A stretch of 64,000 nt of DNA from Chryseobacterium sp. HSC-36S06. Lineage in GTDB: Bacteria > Bacteroidota > Bacteroidia > Flavobacteriales > Weeksellaceae. The stretch is taken from positions 1 to 64,000 of the forward strand of contig NZ_JALJZX010000003.1 of assembly GCF_024171485.1 (NCBI RefSeq), in the 5' to 3' direction. Shown piece by piece: positions 58,534 through 64,000 of this stretch. The notes under the pieces are model-generated. The model made no database searches, was not told where the DNA came from, and worked only from the letters and a program-made list of their open reading frames with translations. How positions within the stretch are numbered: position 1 is the first letter of the stretch; each line of letters starts with the position of its first letter. The position numbers and the translations under genes are program-made.

Positions 58534-60519
58534 TTATCTGACAATTTTCGAACTAATTTTTTCACCCTTTTCTGAAACTGCTGTTACAATATATGCTGAG
58601 TTTGCCTTCGCAAGATCTAATACATAGTCCTTGTCAGCAGCCACTTTTTTCTGAGCCAGTATCAATTTACCGCTCATATCATATACCTGAATATCGGCTG
58701 TTTTCCAGTTAGGATCAAAACGAACCACAAAATTGTCAATTAACTGATGATAAACTACCATCGTACGGGAAGGCTTCGCAACTCCATCTGTACCCAAAAC
58801 GCCTGAAGGTTTTCCGTAAAACAAACTATACTTGTCTGCGGTAACAGGAATTACCTGATTCTGCTTAATTTCTACTGACTCCCCATTTGGAGCTTTATAA
58901 TAAAAGCCAACGCCTGTGGATAACTGATGAGTACCATTTTCTACAAGCTCGGTGTTCTCTCTTATTTCAAATTTTAATGATTTAATCGCATTGTTATATA
59001 ACGCCAAAGGAATAGCTTTACCAAAAAAGTCAGTCTCATTTGCTTCGTTGATATATAACCAGTAAGAATTAATATAGTTCATATCATATCCCCCATTCAC
59101 TGCATTTTCCTCAAAAGTACCAATAATGTTCTGGCCTCCTAAAATTGATTGCGTTGTTGGTTGTGAAGTGTGACCGGTAACCGCTGTAGGATATACAGCA
59201 TAATATGTTCTTGCCAGCTCCGTGCCGTCTTCACTTAAAGCAATAACTCCGAGTTGCTTCACTGTAGCTGCATTTTCTCCAGGTCTGGCGTTTACTGAAT
59301 AACCAGTTCCGTTAGGTCTGGGAGTCGCTTTAAATCTTCTTAAATTATCAAAACTTAAAGTTTTGTTGGTACCAACCTCCGCGTTGTTATCTCTTAGTTT
59401 AATTACAAAAGTTTGCATAGGTTTAATAACCAAACCTACGTCGCCTACTGGAACGGGATTTCCTGCGGTAAAATTAACATATTTAGCTCCACTGGAGAAG
59501 GTTCCGCTGGAAAGGGAAACCACGGTTCCCGGATCGTAACGGATACCCTGAATAGATGATATCGCATTATTGTCTGTAACAGCACCGGATTCAGTTATAC
59601 CAACTAAACCCAAGTCTAAATTAGTCAGATATGGGTTCCCGAACTGATAAATATTTCGTCCGAAAGTAGCAACCGACCATGGATTGGCTGGTGATACCGG
59701 ATAATCCCAGTCATCCTGAAGATAAGAATTATAACGTTCGTTATATGAGTTCACTGCGTTTCCGGTGGCTCCAAAATTCACCCCGTTTGCAGCATTAACC
59801 AATTTTTCCGTTACACCGTTAGTATAGGGTACTCCCCTCAAGGTATATACAGAGCCATTAGGTGCCGGAGAATTTGCAGGCATAAGCGCCGGCGGATTAC
59901 CAGAGTCAAACCCATTAGAGCCAAGCATATAATAGGTTGTGTTTTTTGGGGTCAATGAAGAAGTATTCAGGTTTTCTGAAACAGCTGTGGCATTATTCCA
60001 GGTTAGGATTTCATTTTTTGAATACCTAACATTGGAAAATGTTTTGCCCAACGAACCAATACCTGTGCCTGAAAGTGAAGACAGCTGTTTATTGTAAAAA
60101 GGCAGCGCAATTTGCTGATAGGTACCATGTTTCGCAGTACGGTATTCTTTATCTACTACTGCTGAAACACTGCCCTGCGCTAATCCCGAGATATATAACT
60201 GCCCGTAGGTAGATGGATTAACGGCAGCTGAGTGGTTTGCAGGATCATTCAACCTCAGGATAATATTACCTCCGTCGGTTTTATCACCAGTTCCGGCATT
60301 ATCCAATGTTTTTAATACATCGGTGGCAACGCCCTGAACCATGACATTTCCCCTTACGTCCAAGATACCGCTTCCTTTAGTCTGTAAACCGCCGCCGTTG
60401 TAAACAAGAGCATTTTCTCCAACGTAAAAAATACCCGTTGGATCTACATGGACCAGAACCTGTGCGGTAAATGGTAAACTTAACGCTAACAGCGTTATAG
60501 CAAATAGATTTCTTCTCAT
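58534..60519 (-). CDS. secreted T9SS-sorted surface protein
   Basis: A 661-residue exported protein: signal MRRNLFAITLLALSLPFTAQ, a low-complexity Asn/Gly/Thr-rich beta-type body without a recognisable enzyme domain, and a C-terminal type A sorting domain (about 590-661) with VVRFDPNWKTADIQVYDMSG, KLILAQKKV and an ending ISSKIVR, the usual T9SS sorting pattern. It is thus exported and probably cell-surface attached or released. The start is the ATG at 60519, not 60543. A small Gly/Pro-rich protein follows it in the transcript. Confidence 0.8.
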   Translation of the reverse strand: MRRNLFAITLLALSLPFTAQVLVHVDPTGIFYVGENALVYNGGGLQTKGSGILDVRGNVMVQGVATDVLKTLDNAGTGDKTDGGNIILRLNDPANHSAAVNPSTYGQLYISGLAQGSVSAVVDKEYRTAKHGTYQQIALPFYNKQLSSLSGTGIGSLGKTFSNVRYSKNEILTWNNATAVSENLNTSSLTPKNTTYYMLGSNGFDSGNPPALMPANSPAPNGSVYTLRGVPYTNGVTEKLVNAANGVNFGATGNAVNSYNERYNSYLQDDWDYPVSPANPWSVATFGRNIYQFGNPYLTNLDLGLVGITESGAVTDNNAISSIQGIRYDPGTVVSLSSGTFSSGAKYVNFTAGNPVPVGDVGLVIKPMQTFVIKLRDNNAEVGTNKTLSFDNLRRFKATPRPNGTGYSVNARPGENAATVKQLGVIALSEDGTELARTYYAVYPTAVTGHTSQPTTQSILGGQNIIGTFEENAVNGGYDMNYINSYWLYINEANETDFFGKAIPLALYNNAIKSLKFEIRENTELVENGTHQLSTGVGFYYKAPNGESVEIKQNQVIPVTADKYSLFYGKPSGVLGTDGVAKPSRTMVVYHQLIDNFVVRFDPNWKTADIQVYDMSGKLILAQKKVAADKDYVLDLAKANSAYIVTAVSEKGEKISSKIVR

Positions 60520-60609
60520 CGTATGTGTGTTTGTGTTTTGCAAATAAATGACTATTCACAAACAAAGATATTAATTAATTTTTTAATTCAAAAGAAATGG
60601 CTTAAAATC

Positions 60610-61791
60610 TTAAAATTTAATATTATCTTTTGACAACGTAATCTTTTCCTGCGCTTCAATATTAAACATATAATCTTCTAAAACCTTCTCAGTTGCTCCC
60701 CTTAAACCACGTGCGCCAAGACCTTTTTCCATCGTTTCTTCCACGATTGCCTCAATTGCCTCATCTGTAAATTTCAAATCTACTCCATCCATCTTAAACA
60801 ATTCTACAAACTGATTAATAATAGAATTTTTTGGTTCTTTCATAATTCTGATCATTGTTTCTTTGGTAAGTTTTTCCAGATAAGTAACGATGGGAAATCT
60901 ACCTAGAAGCTCCGGGATCAGTCCGAATTTACGCAGATCTATCGCATTGATCTGGCTTAAAATATAATCCTCATCTTCTGTTTTGTTCAGCTTTTCTGCA
61001 CTGAAGCCAATCGCCTGCTTATTGAGACGTCTTTCGATGATTTCTTTTATTCCATCAAAAGCTCCGCCTGCAATAAACAGAATATTCTGCGTATTAACCT
61101 GGATGTATTTTTGATCCGGATGCTTTCTTCCTCCCTGCGGCGGTACGTTTACAATGCTGCCTTCCAAAAGCTTCAGCAAACCCTGCTGTACACCTTCGCC
61201 GGAAACATCTCTGGTAATGCTGGGATTATCAGACTTTCTTGCAATCTTATCAATTTCATCAATAAAAACGATTCCTTTTTCCGCTTTCTCTACATCGTAA
61301 TCAGCCACCATCAGCAGGCGTGAAAGTATGCTTTCCACATCTTCGCCAACATATCCGGCTTCCGTAAGAATTGTAGCATCCACAATACAGAACGGTACAT
61401 TTAATTCTTTAGCAATTGTTTTTGCCAAAAGTGTTTTGCCGGTACCGGTTTCCCCAATCATGATGATATTGGATTTTTCGATTTCTACCTCCCGGTTTTC
61501 GTCCTTCGCGTGCAAAAGTCTTTTATAGTGGTTATAAACGGCGATAGAAAGTTGTTTTTTTGCCTGATCCTGTCCAATTACATACTGGTCGAGAAAACCT
61601 TTTATTTCCTTCGGTTTTTTTAATTCAGCAATACTTTCAGCCGCTGAAAAACCGGAAGACATTGTATTTTCGGCAATGATTGCATGTGCCTGTTCGATAC
61701 AGTTTTCACAGATAAAACCCTCATTACCGGAAATAAGCATTTGTACTTCGTTTCGCTTTTTTCCACAGAAGGAACACTGGTTAGAATTCAT
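60610..61791 (-). CDS. clpX: ATP-dependent Clp protease ATPase subunit
   Basis: A 393-residue AAA+ unfoldase feeding ClpP. The N-terminal zinc finger has Cys6, Cys9, Cys28, Cys31; Walker A is GETGTGKT (113-120), and the Walker B, VFIDEIDKIARKS, follows. The C-terminal GLGARGLRGATEKVLEDYMF motif (pore and sensor II region) is typical. It lies after the HIT gene across a terminator with no clear promoter of its own in the remaining 22 nt, so readthrough may supply part of its expression. clpP is not in the window. Confidence 0.97.
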   Translation of the reverse strand: MNSNQCSFCGKKRNEVQMLISGNEGFICENCIEQAHAIIAENTMSSGFSAAESIAELKKPKEIKGFLDQYVIGQDQAKKQLSIAVYNHYKRLLHAKDENREVEIEKSNIIMIGETGTGKTLLAKTIAKELNVPFCIVDATILTEAGYVGEDVESILSRLLMVADYDVEKAEKGIVFIDEIDKIARKSDNPSITRDVSGEGVQQGLLKLLEGSIVNVPPQGGRKHPDQKYIQVNTQNILFIAGGAFDGIKEIIERRLNKQAIGFSAEKLNKTEDEDYILSQINAIDLRKFGLIPELLGRFPIVTYLEKLTKETMIRIMKEPKNSIINQFVELFKMDGVDLKFTDEAIEAIVEETMEKGLGARGLRGATEKVLEDYMFNIEAQEKITLSKDNIKF

Positions 61792-61813
61792 ATATTTGAT
61801 ATAGTTTAATATT

Positions 61814-61848
61814 TAAAAAAATGATGTCAAAGCGGTAAGACTTTGACA
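61814..61848 (-). terminator. terminator between the HIT gene and clpX
   Basis: TGTCAAAG (61825-61832) pairs with CTTTGACA (61841-61848), followed on the minus strand after 3 nt by seven T residues. Confidence 0.7.
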
Positions 61849-61859
61849 AAATTTTAATT

Positions 61860-62249
61860 TTAAGAATTTACAATCGCTGTTTGGATTTCCTGATATTCAC
61901 TATCAGACAATCTAAGACGTGGATTTTTAAAGTTCATCTCCTCCATTTTGTTAATAGGAATAAGATGAATATGTGCATGTGGGACCTCCAAACCCACTAC
62001 CGCCACAGCAATTCTTTGCTCAGGATAATTTATTTTAAGTTTTTGCGCAACTGTTTGCGCAAAACTCCACAGATTTTTGAAATCTTCATTCTCTAAATCG
62101 AAAATAAGATCAATTTCCTTCTTCGGAATCACAAGTGTATGTCCTTTTACCAAAGGCATCGCATCCAAAAAAGCGAGATGCTTTTCATCTTCTGCAATTT
62201 TGTAAGCCGGAATTTCGCCTTCGATGATTTTTGTGAATATGGAACTCAT
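61860..62249 (-). CDS. HIT-family nucleotide hydrolase
   Basis: A 129-residue HIT protein. The signature His91-x-His93-x-His95 lies in LEVPHAHIHLIPI; the N-terminal MSSIFTKIIEGEIP is the bacterial Hint-like start. It should hydrolyse nucleotide phosphoramidates or dinucleotide polyphosphates. The start is the ATG at 62249. A minus-strand TAGATTTG box lies at 62304-62311. It is the second gene after greA, 129 nt downstream. Confidence 0.92.
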   Translation of the reverse strand: MSSIFTKIIEGEIPAYKIAEDEKHLAFLDAMPLVKGHTLVIPKKEIDLIFDLENEDFKNLWSFAQTVAQKLKINYPEQRIAVAVVGLEVPHAHIHLIPINKMEEMNFKNPRLRLSDSEYQEIQTAIVNS

Positions 62250-62378
62250 TATTTTAGGTTTGATGCTGCTCTTCATTCAAGAAACCAGCGGTTTTTGTTG
62301 TTGCAAATCTACAACATAATTAAAAAACCTGATGAATAAACCTCTAAATCCCCCAAACAATCTGCTGATGTATGTTTT

Positions 62379-62849
62379 CTATAAAGAAATTTCCAAAACC
62401 TCAAAGGAAAGCTTGTTTCCGTTTGGTAAAACGATATCTGCTGTTTCACCTACAACTTTTCCTAACAGACCTTTTGCTATTGGGGTATTGATGGAAATTT
62501 TTCCGGCTTTCAGGTCGCTTTCGTTATCCGGCACCAAAGTAAATTTCTGCTCTCCCTTTGTTGTGTTATTTTTCAGTCTCACTGTTGTCAGAATTGAAAC
62601 TTTTGAAGTATCAAGCTGGGATTCATCAATTACCTTCGAATTGATGATTAAATCTTTAAGTTTAGAAATTTTCATTTCCAGCATTCCCTGTGCTTCTTTT
62701 GCAGCATCATATTCTGCGTTTTCAGAAAGGTCGCCTTTATCTCTAGCTTCAGCAATCTGCTGGGTGATTTTCGGTCTTTCGATGGTCTCCAATTGTTCCA
62801 GTTCCACTTTCATTTTATCCAAACCATCTTTGGTAACGTAACTTGCCAT
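62379..62849 (-). CDS. greA: transcription elongation factor
   Basis: A 156-residue GreA: an N-terminal coiled coil (about 1-75, KMKVELEQLETIERP, AEARDKGDLSENAEYDAAKE) whose tip carries the acidic pair (Asp/Glu in GDLSENAEYD) that stimulates RNA polymerase cleavage, and a C-terminal FKBP-like domain (FTLVPDNESDLKAGKI, TPIAKGLLGKVVGE). It rescues backtracked polymerase. Its 75-nt leader contains a terminator-like hairpin downstream of the -7 box. Confidence 0.97.
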   Translation of the reverse strand: MASYVTKDGLDKMKVELEQLETIERPKITQQIAEARDKGDLSENAEYDAAKEAQGMLEMKISKLKDLIINSKVIDESQLDTSKVSILTTVRLKNNTTKGEQKFTLVPDNESDLKAGKISINTPIAKGLLGKVVGETADIVLPNGNKLSFEVLEISL

Positions 62850-62872
62850 AATTTCTTTTAATTTGCGTTAGT

Positions 62873-62900
62873 ATAAAAAAATAATCCGACATTTGCCGGA
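62873..62900 (-). terminator. terminator-like hairpin in the greA leader
   Basis: Read on the minus strand, TCCGGC AAAT GTCGGA (62885-62900) forms a 6-bp stem (one G-U pair) followed by TTATTTTTTT. The greA start is at 62849 and a TATATTTG -7 box lies at 62928-62935, so the hairpin falls between promoter and gene. Confidence 0.6.
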
Positions 62901-62951
62901 CAATGATTTCTGTTTGTATTCGTTTTACAAATATATAAATTTTATTTTTAA

Positions 62952-63401
62952 ATGAAAAGAATTATTTCGACAGTCATTTTAGCAATCATACTCATTTTCA
63001 GCGCCTTAAATACCACATCCTGCAATGAACGCGAAGAAACCGTGAATTGTTTTCCTGATGTTCCCGTAAACGTAATCTTAAATCTCAATTTGCCTGCATA
63101 CTACAATTTACAGAATGTGAACGGCTGGATTTACGTGAACCAGCAGGAAGCCGGAACCCGCGGACTTATTGTTGTAAGAACCACAAACGGATTCAAAGTC
63201 TACGACCGCAATGCCCCGCATATTTGTCCCGACAGCAATACAACACTGAGTGTGGAAAACAATATTAAAATTGTATGCCCGAAAGACGGCGCTGAATGGA
63301 TCCTGTTGACTGGTGAACCCATAAAAATTGCACCCGTCGCCCCGAAAACTTACCGCTATAATTTCGATCCGGGAACCGCAACCCTTACCATTTTCAATTA
63401 A
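62952..63401 (+). CDS. lipoprotein with degenerate Rieske-like domain
   Basis: A 149-residue lipoprotein (signal ending TTSC, Cys24). The C-terminal half has the layout of a Rieske fold: YDRNAPHICPD then IVCPKDGAEW and LLTGEPIKIAP. Canonical ligands are C-x-H and C-x2-H; here the first is Ala-Pro-His and the second Cys-Pro-Lys-Asp, so a 2Fe-2S cluster is unlikely. It is divergent from greA and 7 nt upstream of dtd; a structural or sensory role is a guess. Confidence 0.75.
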   Translation: MKRIISTVILAIILIFSALNTTSCNEREETVNCFPDVPVNVILNLNLPAYYNLQNVNGWIYVNQQEAGTRGLIVVRTTNGFKVYDRNAPHICPDSNTTLSVENNIKIVCPKDGAEWILLTGEPIKIAPVAPKTYRYNFDPGTATLTIFN

Positions 63402-63408
63402 CAAAATC

Positions 63409-63858
63409 ATGAAAGCTGTAATTCAAAGAGTTTCTGAAGCCTCCGTAAAAGTTGACGAAAAAACCGCCGGCGAAATTGGAAATGGCCTTCTCCTGTTGAT
63501 TGGAATTGATGAAACAGATGAAAAAACAGATGCAGAATGGCTTGTACAGAAGATTCTAAATCTCCGGATTTTCGGGGATGCCGAAGGAAAACTGAATCTA
63601 TCTGTCACAGACATTGCAGGCGAAATACTTTGCATCAGCCAATTTACGCTCATAGCCGATTACAAAAAGGGCAACCGCCCTTCTTTCATCAAAGCCGCCA
63701 AACCTGAACATGCGGTTCCTTTATTCGAATATTTTAAAGAAGAAATATCCAAATCAGGTTTGAAAACTGAGAGCGGAATTTTCGGTGCCGATATGAAGGT
63801 TTCTCTCCTCAACGATGGTCCCGTTACAATTGTGATGGATTCAAAAACGAAAATGTAA
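63409..63858 (+). CDS. dtd: D-aminoacyl-tRNA deacylase
   Basis: A 149-residue Dtd that hydrolyses D-aminoacyl- and Gly-tRNA mischarged on tRNAAla. The two signature motifs are SQFT (77-80, in LCISQFTL) and GPVT (137-140, in NDGPVTIVMDS). The start is the ATG at 63409; the frame opening at 63328 lies inside the preceding gene. It follows the Rieske-like lipoprotein by 7 nt and probably shares its transcript. Confidence 0.96.
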   Translation: MKAVIQRVSEASVKVDEKTAGEIGNGLLLLIGIDETDEKTDAEWLVQKILNLRIFGDAEGKLNLSVTDIAGEILCISQFTLIADYKKGNRPSFIKAAKPEHAVPLFEYFKEEISKSGLKTESGIFGADMKVSLLNDGPVTIVMDSKTKM

Positions 63859-63942
63859 AATCCTGCAATTCCCTTAATTCTTTCAATAAAAAGTTTCCGC
63901 GTTTTAAATTTTATCTAAATTTGATCAAAACGACGAGACCGC

Positions 63943-64000
63943 ATGAAAAAATTTATACTTCTATCCTCAGCAATATTTCTGTTTTCCTGTTCAAAAAAAG
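63943..64000 (+). CDS. lipoprotein, N-terminus only (cut by window end)
   Basis: The ATG at 63943 opens MKKFILLSSAIFLFSCSKK, a complete lipoprotein signal with lipobox FSC (Cys16), running off the window. A TAAATTTG box at 63916-63923 lies 19 nt before the start, without a clear -33 TTG. The mature protein is not visible, so no function can be given. Confidence 0.7.
   Translation, partial: MKKFILLSSAIFLFSCSKK

Overview
The window is a chromosomal segment of a Bacteroidota, very probably a Flavobacteriia of the Weeksellaceae (Chryseobacterium/Kaistella/Elizabethkingia group). The reasons are: promoters of the TTG-N19/20-TAnnTTTG type throughout; a PafA-type alkaline phosphatase that keeps the residue spacing of the Elizabethkingia enzyme; a protein with a type IX secretion C-terminal domain; TonB receptors with short N-termini; a Bacteroidota-type clade II nosZ cluster; and AT-rich spacers. 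The genus is an inference from these features; no database was searched. No prophage, CRISPR array or intact insertion sequence was seen.

Layout. 0-0.66 kb: a probable rRNA operon leader running leftwards out of the window, with three tandem promoters. 0.66-8 kb: gcvH-vanZ, an aldehyde dehydrogenase, an ABC exporter/truA operon, a YfcE-like phosphoesterase, a Ppx/GppA protein and cytidine deaminase. 8-12 kb: a stress pair (YciE/F-like protein plus large catalase) and an old yellow enzyme. 12-16.4 kb: hemL, a LysM glucosaminidase, a PLP desulfhydrase and small proteins. 16.4-20.8 kb: a DUF4136 lipoprotein, two divergent unrelated alkaline phosphatases and a broken REP-associated transposase. 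21-25.3 kb: mdh, cysE, cysK and an Fpg/Nei glycosylase. 25.3-32 kb: PAP2, a catalase-like protein, heme oxygenase plus bacteriophytochrome kinase, a NdpA-like protein and an orphan family. 32-34 kb: dnaK. 34.3-46.4 kb: a nitrous-oxide respiration island. 46.5-52.6 kb: ppk1, a cobalamin riboswitch with a BtuB-like receptor, and tRNA nucleotidyltransferase. 52.7-56.6 kb: GtrA, PlsC, sugar MFS transporter and DUF3810. 56.8-60.5 kb: tRNA-Met(CAU), a TlpA-like protein and a T9SS cargo protein. 60.6-64 kb: greA-HIT-clpX leftwards, then a Rieske-like lipoprotein, dtd and a truncated lipoprotein rightwards.

How it works together. The most coherent unit is 34.3-46.4 kb. NosZ (clade II, predicted lipoprotein) is accompanied by two lipid-anchored c-type cytochromes, a NosB-position membrane protein, NosL, NosD, NosF and NosY. 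Next to it are an OprC/NosA-like TonB receptor with a CxxxM copper motif and a small Cys-rich protein. At the other end are a fasciclin lipoprotein, an oxidase-like polytopic protein of unknown function and a Crp/Fnr regulator. Three promoters in the island carry near-identical dyads (ATGACTnnAnTCAT) with a nearly constant 22-23 bp gap to the -7 box, which suggests one regulon controlled by the local regulator.

Other observations worth attention: a terminator-like hairpin in the greA leader, a terminator between nosZ and the maturation genes, four dispersed heptad-repeat sites, a block of four approximately 22-nt palindromic units at 21.05-21.13 kb, and a GC-rich structured element at 15.72-15.81 kb.
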